64,000 nt of DNA from Pseudomonas sp. IPO3778 (GCF_013386825.1 NZ_JACARC010000005.1:1-64000); one strand, 5' to 3'; shown: positions 50,492 through 60,391, counted from the first letter of the stretch. Numbers and translations: made by a program. Notes: generated from the letters alone by a model not told the origin.

Positions 50492-53400
50492 TCGCCCTGT
50501 TGATTCGCTGGTCGGTGGCCAACCGTTTTCTGGTGTTGCTGGCCACGCTGTTTGTCACGGCCTGGGGCCTGTGGTCGATCCAGAACACCCCGGTGGACGC
50601 CTTGCCGGACCTGTCGGACGTGCAGGTGATCATCCGCACGCCGTACCCGGGCCAGGCACCGCAGATTGTCGAGAACCAGGTCACCTACCCGATGACCACC
50701 ACCATGCTCTCGGTGCCGGGGGCGAAGACCGTGCGCGGCTTTTCGTTCTTCGGCGACAGCTACGTGTATGTGCTGTTTGACGAAGGCACCGACCTGTATT
50801 GGGCACGCTCGCGGGTGCTGGAATACCTCAGCCAGTTGCAGGCGCGTTTGCCGGCGTCGGCCAAGCCGGCGCTGGGCCCGGATGCGACCGGTGTCGGCTG
50901 GATCTACCAGTACGCCCTGGTGGACCGCACCGGCAAACATGACCTGGCGCAACTGCGCTCGTTGCAGGACTGGTTCCTCAAGTTCGAACTCAAGACCCTG
51001 CCCAACGTCGCGGAAGTGGCGACCATCGGTGGTCAGGTCAAGCAATACCAGGTGCAGATCGATCCCTTGGCCCTGGCCAGTCGCGGCATCACCCAGGCGC
51101 AAGTGGTGGAGGCCATCGGCAAGGCCAACCAGGAAACCGGCGGCTCGGTGCTGAATATGGGCGAGTCGGAATACATGGTGCGTGCTTCCGGTTACCTGAA
51201 AACCCTGGAGGATTTCCGCGCCATTCCCCTGCGGCTGGACGCCAACAACGTGCCGGTGACCCTCGGGGACGTGGCGACGATCCAGCTGGGCCCGGACATG
51301 CGCCGGGGCATCAGCGAGCTGGACGGTGAAGGCGAGGCGGTGGGCGGCGTGGTGATCCTGCGCAGCGGCAAGAACGCGCGTGAGGCCATCGCGGCGGTCA
51401 AGAGCAAGCTGGAGCAACTGAAAACCAGCCTGCCCCCCGGCGTGGAAATCGTCACCACTTACGATCGCAGCAAACTCATCGACCGCGCCGTGGACAACCT
51501 CAGCCACAAGCTGCTGGAGGAGTTCGTGGTGGTGGCGCTGGTGTGCGGGATTTTCCTGTGGCACCTGCGCTCTTCCCTGGTGGCGATCATCTCGTTGCCG
51601 GTGGGGGTGTTGATTGCCTTTATCGTGATGCGCTTCCAGGGGATCAACGCCAACATCATGTCCCTGGGCGGGATTGCGATTGCCATCGGCGCGATGGTGG
51701 ATGGCGCGGTGGTGATGATCGAGAACGCCCACAAGAAGATCGAGGCGTGGCACCACGGGCATCCTAACCAGGAATTGAAGGGGGAGGAGCACTGGAAAGT
51801 CATCACCGACGCGGCGGTGGAGGTGGGGCCGGCGCTGTTTTTCTGCCTGCTGATCATCACCTTGTCGTTTATTCCGGTGTTCACCCTGCAAGCCCAGGAA
51901 GGCCGGTTGTTCGGGCCGCTGGCCTACACCAAGACCTACGCCATGGCCGCCGCGGCGGGGTTGTCGGTGACCTTGATCCCGGTGCTGATGGGGTACTGGA
52001 TTCGCGGGCGCATCCCTGATGAGCAACGCAACCCGCTCAATCGTGGCCTGATCAAACTTTATCAGCCGGCCCTCGACGCTGTGCTGAGCTGGCCGCGCAT
52101 GACCTTGCTGGTGGCGCTGTTGATGGTTGCCAGTGCGCTATGGCCGATGTCGCAGCTGGGCGGTGAGTTCCTGCCGCCGCTGGACGAGGGCGACCTGCTG
52201 TACATGCCGTCGGCGCTGCCGGGTTTGTCGACGCAGACCGCCGGCGCGTTGTTGCAGCGTACCGACCGCCTGATCAAGAGCGTGCCGGAAGTGGCCCATG
52301 TGTTCGGCAAGGCTGGCCGTGCAGAAACCGCCACCGACCCGGCGCCCCTGGAAATGTTCGAAACCACCATCGAGTTCAAGCCGCGAGACCAATGGCGCCC
52401 CGGCATGACCCCGGAAAAACTGGTGAAGGAACTCGACCGGGTGGTGCAGGTGCCGGGCTTGACCAATATCTGGATTCCGCCGATTCGCAACCGCATCGAC
52501 ATGCTCGCCACCGGGGTCAAAAGCCCGATTGGCGTGAAGGTTGCGGGCACCAGCCTGATGGAGATCGACGCCGTGACCCAGGCGGTGGAAAAGGTCGCCA
52601 AGACGGTACCTGGCGTCAGCTCGGCCCTGGCGGAACGCCTGACCGGCGGGCGCTATATCGACGTGGACATCGATCGCCCGGCCGCCGCCCGTTATGGCCT
52701 GAACATCACCGATGTGCAGTCCATCGTTTCCGGGGCAATTGGCGGTGAAAACATCGGCGAGACCGTCGAAGGCCTGGCGCGGTTTCCCATCAACCTGCGC
52801 TACCCGAAAGAATGGCGCGACTCGGTGAGCGCCTTGGGCAACCTACCGATCTACACACCGTCGGGCAGCCAGATCACCCTGGGCACCGTGGCCCACCTCA
52901 AAGTGACCGAAGGCCCGCCGATGCTCAAGAGTGAAAATGCCCGGCCTTCCGGCTGGGTGTACATCGACGTGCGCGATCGTGACCTGGCGTCGGTGGTGAA
53001 GGACTTGCGTGACGCGATCAACCAGCAGGTGCACTTGCAGCCGGGCATGAGCCTCAGCTACTCGGGGCAGTTCGAGTTCCTGGAGCGGGCCAATGAACGC
53101 CTGAAACTGGTGGTGCCGGCGACCCTGCTGATCATCTTCGTGTTGCTGTACCTCACGTTCCGCCGCGTGGATGAAGCGTTGTTGATCCTGGCGACATTGC
53201 CATTTGCGCTGACTGGCGGGGTCTGGTTGTTGTACTGGCTGGGCTTCAATTTGTCGGTGGCCACCGGCGTCGGGTTTATTGCCTTGGCGGGGGTATCGGC
53301 AGAGTTCGGCGTGATCATGCTGCTGTACCTGAAAAACGCCTGGGCTGAACGCCAGGGAGGAGGGGACCAGGCCTTACTGGCAGCCATCACCGAAGGCGCC

Positions 53401-53601
53401 GTCCTGCGGGTGCGCCCCAAGGCGATGACCGTGGCCGTGATCATCGCCGGTTTGTTGCCGATCCTGCTGGGTGGCGGTACCGGCAGCGAAGTCATGAGCC
53501 GGATTGCCGCGCCCATGATCGGCGGCATGCTCACCGCGCCACTGCTCTCCCTGTTCGTCATCCCGGCGGCGTACCGCCTGATGCGCCGCCCCCGAACCTG
53601 A
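50488..53601 (+). CDS. cusA: Cu(I)/Ag(I) efflux RND pump, CusA
   Basis: 1037-residue heavy-metal RND transporter of the inner membrane. The copper/silver methionine ligands are at the canonical positions Met573 (LLYMPSALP), Met623 (LEMFETT) and Met672 (IDMLATG). Proton-relay residues Asp405 (MVDGAVVM), Glu939 (GVSAEF) and Lys978 (RPKAM) are present, so monovalent copper/silver specificity is well supported over Co/Zn/Cd (CzcA). Forms the trimeric core of CusCBA. Its TGA lies inside the first unit of a 19-bp tandem repeat. No regulator is encoded beside the operon. Confidence 0.96.
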   Translation: MIALLIRWSVANRFLVLLATLFVTAWGLWSIQNTPVDALPDLSDVQVIIRTPYPGQAPQIVENQVTYPMTTTMLSVPGAKTVRGFSFFGDSYVYVLFDEGTDLYWARSRVLEYLSQLQARLPASAKPALGPDATGVGWIYQYALVDRTGKHDLAQLRSLQDWFLKFELKTLPNVAEVATIGGQVKQYQVQIDPLALASRGITQAQVVEAIGKANQETGGSVLNMGESEYMVRASGYLKTLEDFRAIPLRLDANNVPVTLGDVATIQLGPDMRRGISELDGEGEAVGGVVILRSGKNAREAIAAVKSKLEQLKTSLPPGVEIVTTYDRSKLIDRAVDNLSHKLLEEFVVVALVCGIFLWHLRSSLVAIISLPVGVLIAFIVMRFQGINANIMSLGGIAIAIGAMVDGAVVMIENAHKKIEAWHHGHPNQELKGEEHWKVITDAAVEVGPALFFCLLIITLSFIPVFTLQAQEGRLFGPLAYTKTYAMAAAAGLSVTLIPVLMGYWIRGRIPDEQRNPLNRGLIKLYQPALDAVLSWPRMTLLVALLMVASALWPMSQLGGEFLPPLDEGDLLYMPSALPGLSTQTAGALLQRTDRLIKSVPEVAHVFGKAGRAETATDPAPLEMFETTIEFKPRDQWRPGMTPEKLVKELDRVVQVPGLTNIWIPPIRNRIDMLATGVKSPIGVKVAGTSLMEIDAVTQAVEKVAKTVPGVSSALAERLTGGRYIDVDIDRPAAARYGLNITDVQSIVSGAIGGENIGETVEGLARFPINLRYPKEWRDSVSALGNLPIYTPSGSQITLGTVAHLKVTEGPPMLKSENARPSGWVYIDVRDRDLASVVKDLRDAINQQVHLQPGMSLSYSGQFEFLERANERLKLVVPATLLIIFVLLYLTFRRVDEALLILATLPFALTGGVWLLYWLGFNLSVATGVGFIALAGVSAEFGVIMLLYLKNAWAERQGGGDQALLAAITEGAVLRVRPKAMTVAVIIAGLLPILLGGGTGSEVMSRIAAPMIGGMLTAPLLSLFVIPAAYRLMRRPRT

Positions 53602-53695
53602 TGGCTTACATATAACCTGATGGCTTACACATAACCTGATGGCTTACACATAACCTGATGGCTTACACATAACCTGATGACTTACACATAACCTG
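53595..53695. repeat. 19-bp tandem repeat (about 5.3 copies) at the cusA stop
   Basis: Unit AACCTGATGGCTTACACAT begins at 53595, 53614, 53633, 53652 and 53671, with a partial sixth unit running into the following REPIN. Only single-base variants are seen (copy 1 TATAT, copy 5 GATGACT). The cusA stop codon (53599-53601) is in copy 1. High identity suggests recent slippage expansion. Confidence 0.92.
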
Positions 53696-53787
53696 TGGCG
53701 AGGGAGCTTGCTCCCGCTGGACTGCGCAGCAGGCCCATTTTTTGGGGCCGCTTCGCGCCCCAGCGGGAGCAAGCTCCCTCGCCACAT
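53694..53787. repeat. REPIN, GGCGAGGGAGC subtype
   Basis: TGTGGCGAGGGAGCTTGCTC at left; GAGCAAGCTCCCTCGCCACA at right, with a GGGGCCGCTTCGCGCCCC centre. Same subtype as 55029-55120; the two flank the dehydrogenase gene. Confidence 0.9.
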
Positions 53788-53803
53788 TTAATCCTCTACA
53801 AAT

Positions 53804-54919
53804 TCAGACCCCCTCAATCCTGACCCACCGCTCCTCCCGAGCCGCCACCCGAATCGCCGTCGCCAGCCGCTCCACCTCCCACGCCGCTGCAAAATCCGTC
53901 CCGTCGCTGCCCTTGCCAGCCAAGGCCATCACCAACTCATGCACCTCCAGGGTCTTCAACTCGTTGTACCCCAACTGATGCCCCGGCGCCGGGCTGAACG
54001 CCGCATACCCCGGCAACGAAGGCCCCGCCAGCAAGCGCTGAAACCCCTCCTGCCCAACCCGAAACAGCTGCAACTCATTCAACCGCTCCTGATCAAACAA
54101 CAGCGTGCCCCGGGTGCCACTGATCTCAAAGCTCAGGTGGTTCTTGTACCCATGCTTCAGCCAGCTACTGCTCACCGTGCCCCGCGCGCCATTGGCAAAC
54201 CGCAGCAGCGCATGCACCTGATCATCCACTTCAATCTCCCGCAGCGTCTCACTCCCGGCCGTGGCCGGCCGCTGCCCATGCACCGTCTGCGTGTCGGCAC
54301 ACACACTCAGCACATCCCCCACCAAATAGCGCGCCATGGACAGCAAGTGACTGCCCAAGTCCGCCAAGGCACCGCCGGCATGCCCCACCTCGCAGCGCCA
54401 TGACCAGGGCGACGCCGCATCTGCCATGAAATCCTCGCTGAACTCCCCCTGAAAACTGACGATCTCTCCCAACTCGCCGCTGGCGATCAACTGCCGGGCC
54501 AGGCCAATCATCGGGTTGTGCTGGTAGTTGTAACCCACCCGCGTCACCACCCCGGCCTTGCTTGCCGCCTCGCGCATGGCCGCCGCCTGCTCCAGGCTCA
54601 CCGCCAGCGGCTTCTCGCAATACACCGCCTTGCCCGCCGCCAACGCGGCCATGGCCATGGGGTAGTGCAAATGGTTGGGTGTGGTGATGGCAACGACGTC
54701 GACCTTGGGGTCGTCAATCAGCTGCTGCCAGTCGCCATGGGCCTGGGCAAACCCCCAGGCGCTGGCGCAGCGGGTGGCGCGCTCGGTATCGGCGTCGGCC
54801 AGGGCGGCCAGTGTGAGCTTCACCGGCAGCTCAAACACCGCCCGTGCGTTATTGAACGCCAGAGCGTGGGCACGCCCCATAAAGCCTGTGCCAATCAGGC
54901 CGATTCCGAGTTCGCGCAT
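53804..54919 (-). CDS. Gfo/Idh/MocA family oxidoreductase
   Basis: 371-residue NAD(P)-dependent dehydrogenase. An N-terminal Rossmann domain (GLIGTGFMGRAHALAF) leads to the family's EKP motif in AVYCEKPLAVSLEQAA, then HEQYN-type interior VGYNYQHNPM and a C-terminal alpha/beta domain with ADLGSHLLSMARYLVGD. Members oxidise inositol or sugars. I chose the ATG at 54919 (AAGGA upstream). The longer frame runs through the REPIN at 55029 and encodes REP peptides, so it is not a real N-terminus. Isolated gene; substrate unknown. Confidence 0.9.
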   Translation of the reverse strand: MRELGIGLIGTGFMGRAHALAFNNARAVFELPVKLTLAALADADTERATRCASAWGFAQAHGDWQQLIDDPKVDVVAITTPNHLHYPMAMAALAAGKAVYCEKPLAVSLEQAAAMREAASKAGVVTRVGYNYQHNPMIGLARQLIASGELGEIVSFQGEFSEDFMADAASPWSWRCEVGHAGGALADLGSHLLSMARYLVGDVLSVCADTQTVHGQRPATAGSETLREIEVDDQVHALLRFANGARGTVSSSWLKHGYKNHLSFEISGTRGTLLFDQERLNELQLFRVGQEGFQRLLAGPSLPGYAAFSPAPGHQLGYNELKTLEVHELVMALAGKGSDGTDFAAAWEVERLATAIRVAAREERWVRIEGV

Positions 54920-55332
54920 AGCCGGGTTCCTTCGAATTATTGTTGTGAGGAGGCTATTAATGGAATAAATATTCCCAATATTCAATAGATAGAATAAAAA
55001 TTCATTCCCGATGATCGCAATGTACCCCGTGGCGAGGGAGCTTGCTCCCGCTGGAGTGCGAAGCACTCCCAAGATATTGGGGCCGCTGCGCAGCCCAGCG
55101 GGAGCAAGCTCCCTCGCCACAACAGCCCCCCTCCACGATCACCGCGGATGATGGCGTAACATTCAGCACCGGCTCAAACCCCCTCCAGTTAACAAAACAT
55201 AACGTAGCGCCGATTGTCAGACGATTCCAAAGCCCGCTAGGATGGCCCAGCTTCCCCAAGGCGCTCTAGATTGCAGGTTTCAGGGCTCCAAACGGCAAGA
55301 CGACCTAACAATAATAAATGGGAGAAAGGTCT
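54920..55332. other. 413-bp divergent intergenic region with one REPIN
   Basis: Contains the REPIN at 55029-55120, an AT-rich patch at 54930-55010 (promoter side of the dehydrogenase gene) and a second promoter-like AT patch near 55300-55320 before the YCF48 gene. No coding frame supported. Confidence 0.5.
55029..55120. repeat. REPIN, GGCGAGGGAGC subtype
   Basis: GTGGCGAGGGAGCTTGCTCC at left; GGGAGCAAGCTCCCTCGCCAC split across 55098-55120 at right, with a GGGGCCGCTGCGCAGCCC centre. Confidence 0.9.
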
Positions 55333-56388
55333 ATGAGTGAGCCTGTCATGGGTGTGGTGTTTTTCCGCCCGAAGGCCACGCGCAGGGTCGCATTGCTGGC
55401 CACAGCGCTCTCGTTGCTGGGGGCTGTCGCGTTGTCGACAGCGGCCCACGCCGCTACCGAAACCACCGCCGCCGCGGTGTTTGCCATTGATTCCCCCAAG
55501 GCTGCCAAAAGCCTGATGATCGACGTCGTGCACGCAGGCAAACGCCTGGTGGCGGTCGGTGATCGCGGGCACATCCTCTATTCCGACGACCAGGGCGCCA
55601 CCTGGACCCAAGCCAAAGTGCCCACCCGGCAACTGCTGACGGCGGTGTTTTTCGCCGACGACCAACACGGCTGGGCGGTGGGCCATGACGCACAGATCCT
55701 CGCCACCACCGATGGCGGCCTGACCTGGACCCAGCAATTCCAGGACCTCAAACGCGAAGCGCCGCTGCTGGACGTCTGGTTCAAGGACGCCAGCAACGGC
55801 TTTGCCGTGGGCGCCTACGGTGCGCTGATCGAAACCACCGACGGCGGCCAGACCTGGGACGACGTCAGCGACCGCCTCGACAACGAAGACCAGTTCCACC
55901 TCAACGCCATCGCCCAGGTGAAGGATGCCGGGCTGTTTATCGTCGGCGAGCAGGGCAGCATGTTCCGCTCCCATGACGCGGGGCAAACCTGGGAAAAACT
56001 CGAAGGCCCCTACGAGGGTTCGCTGTTCGGCGTGATCGGCACGGCCCAGGCGCAAACCCTGTTGGCCTACGGCCTGCGCGGCAACCTGTTTCGCTCCACG
56101 GACTTTGGCAGCACCTGGGAGCCGGTGGAGCTGAACGCCTCCCGGGGAGCCCTGGAGTTCGGCCTGTCGGGAGCGACCCTGCTGGACGACGGCTCCATCG
56201 TGGTGGTGGGCAATGGCGGCAGTGTGGTGGTCAGCCATGACGACGGCCTGACCTTCAGCGTATTCAATCGCCCGGACCGCATTTCGCTGTCGGCGGTCAC
56301 GGCGGCGGGCAACGGCAACTTGATTCTGGTGGGGCAGGGTGGCGTTCGCGTCGCCACGCCCACCGGTGCCGAGCCGACAAAACAATAA
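55333..56388 (+). CDS. YCF48-like beta-propeller protein
   Basis: 351-residue exported protein. Signal peptide to AHA (residue ~40), then successive YCF48/sialidase-type blades with the recurring G-x-T-W signature (QGATWTQ, GGLTWTQ, GGQTWDD, AGQTWEK, FGSTWEP). Photosynthetic homologues assist photosystem II assembly. In Pseudomonas such propellers are encoded beside MMPL/RND permeases, as here (15-bp gap), and probably serve as the periplasmic partner. AAAGG precedes the ATG at 55333. Confidence 0.88.
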   Translation: MSEPVMGVVFFRPKATRRVALLATALSLLGAVALSTAAHAATETTAAAVFAIDSPKAAKSLMIDVVHAGKRLVAVGDRGHILYSDDQGATWTQAKVPTRQLLTAVFFADDQHGWAVGHDAQILATTDGGLTWTQQFQDLKREAPLLDVWFKDASNGFAVGAYGALIETTDGGQTWDDVSDRLDNEDQFHLNAIAQVKDAGLFIVGEQGSMFRSHDAGQTWEKLEGPYEGSLFGVIGTAQAQTLLAYGLRGNLFRSTDFGSTWEPVELNASRGALEFGLSGATLLDDGSIVVVGNGGSVVVSHDDGLTFSVFNRPDRISLSAVTAAGNGNLILVGQGGVRVATPTGAEPTKQ

Positions 56389-56403
56389 GAAGGCGGGGAC
56401 ACA

Positions 56404-58779
56404 ATGAGCAGTCATCACAACGACAAGGCCACGTTTCTCGAGCGCCTGATTTTCAATAACCGCCCGGCAGTGATCACGATCTGCCTGCTGGTGAGCATTT
56501 TCCTGTTCTGGCAGGCGACGTTGATTCGCCCGTCCACCAGTTTCGAAAAGATGATCCCCCTCAAGCACCCCTTCATCGAGAAGATGATGGAGCACCGCAA
56601 CGACCTGGCGAACCTGGGCAACACGGTGCGCATCTCGGTGGAAGCCAAGGACGGTGACATCTTCACGAAGGAGTACATGGAGACCCTGCGCCAGATCAAC
56701 GACGAGGTGTTCTACATCTCCGGCGTCGACCGCTCCGGGCTCAAGTCCCTGTGGAGCCCCAGCGTGCGCTGGACCGAAGTCACCGAGGAAGGTTTTGCCG
56801 GCGGCGAAGTGATCCCGCAGAGCTACAACGGCTCGCCGGAAAGCCTCGACCAGTTGCGCAACAACGTGCTCAAGTCCGGCCAGGTCGGGCGCCTGGTGTC
56901 CAATGACTTCAAGTCGAGCATCGTCGATATCCCGCTGCTGGAGTCCTACCCGGACCCGCAAGACCAGGGCAAGTTGCTGGCCCTGGATTACCGCAAGTTC
57001 TCCCATGAACTCGAAGACAAGATCCGCGACAAGTTCGAAGCGCAGAACCCCAACGTCAAGATTCATATCGTCGGTTTTGCCAAGAAGGTCGGCGACCTGA
57101 TCGACGGCCTGGTGATGGTGGTGATGTTCTTCGGCATCGCCTTCGTCATCACCCTGGTGCTGCTGCTGTGGTTTACCAACTGTCTGCGCAGCACCATCGC
57201 CGTGTTGAGCACCACGCTGGTGGCCGTGATCTGGCAGCTTGGGCTGATGCATGCCCTGGGTTTCGGGCTGGACCCCTACTCGATGCTGGTGCCGTTCCTG
57301 ATCTTCGCCATCGGTATTTCCCACGGCGTGCAGAAGATCAACGGCATCGCCCTGCAATCCAGCGATGCCGACAACGCCCTGACCGCCGCCCGGCGTACCT
57401 TCCGCCAGCTGTTCCTGCCGGGCATGATCGCGATCCTCGCCGATGCGGTCGGCTTTATCACCCTGCTGATCATCGACATCGGCGTGATCCGCGAACTGGC
57501 CATCGGCGCCTCGGTGGGGGTGGCGGTGATCGTGTTCACTAACCTGATCCTGCTGCCGGTGGCGATCTCCTATGTGGGCATCAGCAAGCGCGCCATCGCC
57601 AAGAGCAAAAAGGATGCGCACCGCGAACACCCGTTCTGGCGCCTGCTGTCGAAGTTCGCCAGCCCCAAGGTCGCCCCGGTGTCGATTGCCCTGGCGCTGG
57701 TCGCCTTCGGTGGCGGCCTGTGGTACAGCCAGAACCTGAAGATCGGCGACCTCGACCAGGGCGCGCCGGAGCTGCGTCCAGACTCGCGCTACAACAAAGA
57801 CAACAACTTCATCATCAACAACTACTCCACCAGCTCCGACGTGCTGGTGGTGATGGTCAAGACCAAGGCCGAAGGCTGCTCGCGCTATGAAGCCATGGAC
57901 CCCATCGACCAGTTGATGTGGAAAATGCAGAACACCGAGGGTGTGCAGTCGGCCATTTCGTTGGTGACCGTGTCCAAGCAGATGATCAAGGGCATGAACG
58001 AGGGCAACCTGAAATGGGAAACCCTGTCGCGCAACCCCGACGTGCTGAACAACTCCATCGCCCGTGCCGATGGCCTGTACAACAACAATTGCTCCCTGGC
58101 GCCGGTGCTGGTGTTCCTCAACGACCACAAGGCCGAAACCCTCGACCGTGCGGTGCATGCGGTGCAGGACTTCGCCAAGGAGAACAACAAGGACGGCCTG
58201 GAATTCATCCTCGCCGCCGGTAACGCCGGGATCGAGGCCGCCACCAACGAGGTGATCAAGGAGTCCGAGCTGACGATCCTGATCCTGGTCTACCTGTGCG
58301 TGGCCACCATGTGCATGATCACCTTCCGTTCCTGGGCGGCGACCCTGTGCATCGTGCTGCCGCTGGTGCTGACCTCGGTGCTGGGCAATGCGCTGATGGC
58401 GTTCATGGGCATCGGCGTCAAGGTCGCGACCTTGCCGGTGGTGGCGCTGGGCGTGGGGATTGGCGTGGACTACGGCATCTACATCTACAGCCGCCTGGAG
58501 AGCTTTCTGCGGGCCGGGCTGCCGCTGCAGGAAGCCTATTACCAGACCCTCAAATCCACCGGTAAAGCCGTGCTGTTCACCGGCCTGTGCCTGGCCATCG
58601 GCGTGTGCACCTGGATCTTCTCGGCCATCAAGTTCCAGGCCGACATGGGCCTGATGCTGACCTTCATGCTGCTGTGGAACATGTTCGGCGCGCTGTGGCT
58701 GCTGCCGGCGCTGGCGCGGTTCCTGATCAAGCCCGAGAAGCTGGCGGGGCAGAAGGGCAACTCGCTGTTTGCCCACTGA
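56404..58779 (+). CDS. MMPL/RND-superfamily inner-membrane transporter
   Basis: 791-residue RND-like permease with two repeats of one-plus-five helices. It has an SSD/MMPL-type core (GLVMVVMFFGIAFVITLVLL, LLIIDIGVIRELAIGASVGVAV; second half GVGIGVDYGIYIYSRLES). The first large periplasmic loop (residues ~50-220) is the substrate domain. Lacking an adaptor or outer-membrane channel gene nearby, it is closer to lipid or hydrophobic-substrate exporters of the MMPL/HpnN type than to drug pumps. Probably works with the upstream YCF48 protein. Confidence 0.9.
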   Translation: MSSHHNDKATFLERLIFNNRPAVITICLLVSIFLFWQATLIRPSTSFEKMIPLKHPFIEKMMEHRNDLANLGNTVRISVEAKDGDIFTKEYMETLRQINDEVFYISGVDRSGLKSLWSPSVRWTEVTEEGFAGGEVIPQSYNGSPESLDQLRNNVLKSGQVGRLVSNDFKSSIVDIPLLESYPDPQDQGKLLALDYRKFSHELEDKIRDKFEAQNPNVKIHIVGFAKKVGDLIDGLVMVVMFFGIAFVITLVLLLWFTNCLRSTIAVLSTTLVAVIWQLGLMHALGFGLDPYSMLVPFLIFAIGISHGVQKINGIALQSSDADNALTAARRTFRQLFLPGMIAILADAVGFITLLIIDIGVIRELAIGASVGVAVIVFTNLILLPVAISYVGISKRAIAKSKKDAHREHPFWRLLSKFASPKVAPVSIALALVAFGGGLWYSQNLKIGDLDQGAPELRPDSRYNKDNNFIINNYSTSSDVLVVMVKTKAEGCSRYEAMDPIDQLMWKMQNTEGVQSAISLVTVSKQMIKGMNEGNLKWETLSRNPDVLNNSIARADGLYNNNCSLAPVLVFLNDHKAETLDRAVHAVQDFAKENNKDGLEFILAAGNAGIEAATNEVIKESELTILILVYLCVATMCMITFRSWAATLCIVLPLVLTSVLGNALMAFMGIGVKVATLPVVALGVGIGVDYGIYIYSRLESFLRAGLPLQEAYYQTLKSTGKAVLFTGLCLAIGVCTWIFSAIKFQADMGLMLTFMLLWNMFGALWLLPALARFLIKPEKLAGQKGNSLFAH

Positions 58780-58794
58780 TCCAGCGCTGTTTGC

Positions 58795-58826
58795 CAAAAC
58801 GCCGTGGCCTGTGCCACGGCGTTTTG
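58795..58826. terminator. bidirectional intrinsic terminator
   Basis: CAAAACGCCGTGGC (58795-58808) pairs perfectly with GCCACGGCGTTTTG (58813-58826), loop CTGT, with A and T tracts forming the stem base. Ends the YCF48-MMPL operon. Confidence 0.88.
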
Positions 58827-58897
58827 CATGGCGCGGGCTTAGGTCGATGCAACAATTTGACCTATCATGAGGTCTTTCCCCTTGATGATTGATGGTT

Positions 58898-59194
58898 ATG
58901 ACTGCCGACACCACTACCTTGCTCAACGCGTTTGAAGACTGCCAGATGGTCGAAATCGATGGCCTGCACACCTTCGATTTCAGCCTGGATGACCAGAAAT
59001 TGCTGATTATCTGCATGGACGGTCGTGCCGAGAAGCGCTGGAGTTTCAGCCTGGAGCAGGTCAAGGCGGCGACCTTTGATCAAACCTTGCAAAGCTGGAC
59101 CCTTACCGGTGACTCGGGCGAACACCGCCTGGTCTGCATGAGCGGCGTCACCGGCAACAATAATGACGAGGATGAAGCGGATGATGATGCGTAA
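58898..59194 (+). CDS. DUF5629-like protein, 98 aa
   Basis: 98-residue cytoplasmic protein: LLNAFEDCQMVEIDGLHTFDF, KLLIICMDGRAEKRWSFSLEQV, and an acidic Asn/Asp/Glu tail. It resembles the small Pseudomonas DUF5629 family of unknown function. Starts at 58892 or 58889 are possible, but MTADTTT at 58898 fits best. It overlaps the following lactonase gene by 14 bp, suggesting coupling. Confidence 0.8.
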   Translation: MTADTTTLLNAFEDCQMVEIDGLHTFDFSLDDQKLLIICMDGRAEKRWSFSLEQVKAATFDQTLQSWTLTGDSGEHRLVCMSGVTGNNNDEDEADDDA

Positions 59195-60356
59195 ATTCTG
59201 GCCCCTGCTGATGGCCGGCAGCGTAGGCGCGATGTCGGTCCAGGCCGCACCGATGGACACCTTTGAATTGCTGGTGGGCAGCTACACCGCCGGCACCAGC
59301 GAAGGCATCTACCGCCTGCAGTTCGACAGCCGTACCGGGCAGTTCAGCGGCAAGCCGGTGCTCGCCGCCAAGGCGGCCAACCCGTCGTGGCTGACCCTGT
59401 CCAAAGACCAGAAGCACCTGTTTGTGGTGAATGAAAACGGCCCGGGGCAAAAAGACCCGGTAGGGCGCGTGAGCAGCTACAGCATCGACCCGAACAACCA
59501 TCAACTGACCTTGATCAACCAGGTGCAGAGCCTCGGTAACGAGCCGACCTATTCCAGCCTGGCCGGCGACGGTCGCTACCTGTTTGTGGCCAACTATTCG
59601 GTACTGGAAGACCCGGGCGGCAGCCTCGCGGTGTTGCCGGTAGACGCCGAAGGCAAGCTGGCGCCGCCGGTGCAACTGAGCGCGCACCCGGCCAGCCGGG
59701 TCAACCCTGAGCGCCAGGCGTCCAACCATGTGCATTCGGTGGTGTCTTCGCCGGACGGCAAATACGTGTTTGTGCAGGACCTGGGGGCGGACAAGATTTT
59801 TGCCTACCACTACGACCCCAAGGCCAACCATGAACTGCCGCTGACCCCGGCCGACCCTGCGTTTGTGCAGTTGCCACCGGGCAGCGGCCCGCGGCACTTG
59901 CTGTTCACCGCCGACGGCAAGCACGCCTGGCTGACCACCGAGATGAGCGCGCAAGTGGCGGTGTTCGGCTACAACGACGGGAAGCTGACCCAACAGCAGT
60001 TGGTCAACTTTGCGGACGGCCAGCCGGTATCCGACAAGGCCGGCGCCGCGTTGCACGCCTCAAGCGACGGCAAGTTCCTCTACGTGAGCAACCGTGGCAC
60101 CGCCAACCAGATGCTGGTGTTTGCCATCGACCCGGCCACCGCGCAGTTGAAGGAGATCCAGCGACGTTCGGTGGAAGGTGATCATCCCCGGGAGTTCGCC
60201 CTGGACCCCAGCGGCAAGTTCCTGCTGATTGCCAACCAGAAGAGCAACGAGATTGTGGTCGTCGAGCGCGATCCCAAGACCGGCCTGTTGGGCAAAACCA
60301 CGCAGAAACTGGCGATTGATGCCCCCAGCGACCTCAAGTTCCTGGTGCGACACTAA
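59181..60356 (+). CDS. lactonase/6-phosphogluconolactonase-like beta-propeller, exported
   Basis: 391-residue Pgl/YkgB-family seven-bladed propeller (LLVGSYTAGTSEGIYRLQFD, NPSWLTLSKDQKHLFVVNE, HVHSVVSSPDGKYVFVQDLGADKIFAYHYD). Unlike cytoplasmic Pgl it has an N-terminal signal peptide (MMMRKFWPLLMAGSVGAM to VQA), so it should act in the periplasm, perhaps as a sugar-lactonase. Start codon is ambiguous among clustered ATGs (59163-59187); GAGG at 59168 supports 59181. Overlaps the upstream DUF5629-like gene. Confidence 0.86.
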   Translation: MMMRKFWPLLMAGSVGAMSVQAAPMDTFELLVGSYTAGTSEGIYRLQFDSRTGQFSGKPVLAAKAANPSWLTLSKDQKHLFVVNENGPGQKDPVGRVSSYSIDPNNHQLTLINQVQSLGNEPTYSSLAGDGRYLFVANYSVLEDPGGSLAVLPVDAEGKLAPPVQLSAHPASRVNPERQASNHVHSVVSSPDGKYVFVQDLGADKIFAYHYDPKANHELPLTPADPAFVQLPPGSGPRHLLFTADGKHAWLTTEMSAQVAVFGYNDGKLTQQQLVNFADGQPVSDKAGAALHASSDGKFLYVSNRGTANQMLVFAIDPATAQLKEIQRRSVEGDHPREFALDPSGKFLLIANQKSNEIVVVERDPKTGLLGKTTQKLAIDAPSDLKFLVRH

Positions 60357-60360
60357 GCCA

Positions 60361-60383
60361 CAGGCCCCGCTGTGCGGGGCCTG
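60361..60383 (+). terminator. GC hairpin after the lactonase gene
   Basis: CAGGCCCCGC (60361-60370) pairs with GCGGGGCCTG (60374-60383), loop TGT. No T run; probable terminator or stabiliser. Confidence 0.65.
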
Positions 60384-60391
60384 ACCGGTTG

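Noticed and set aside
53595..53695. CRISPR-like array
   Set aside because: Units are 19 bp, contiguous with no unique spacers, no cas genes nearby. It is a simple tandem repeat.
54920..55120. N-terminal extension of the Gfo/Idh/MocA dehydrogenase
   Set aside because: The extra 67 codons run through a REPIN and encode repeat-derived residues; the ATG at 54919 has a ribosome binding site and starts directly at the Rossmann motif.
55237..59064. A 1275-codon minus-strand open frame
   Set aside because: It lies opposite the YCF48 and MMPL genes, has a His/Gln/Gly/Val-rich shadow composition, and no family pattern. High-GC third-position bias creates such antisense frames.
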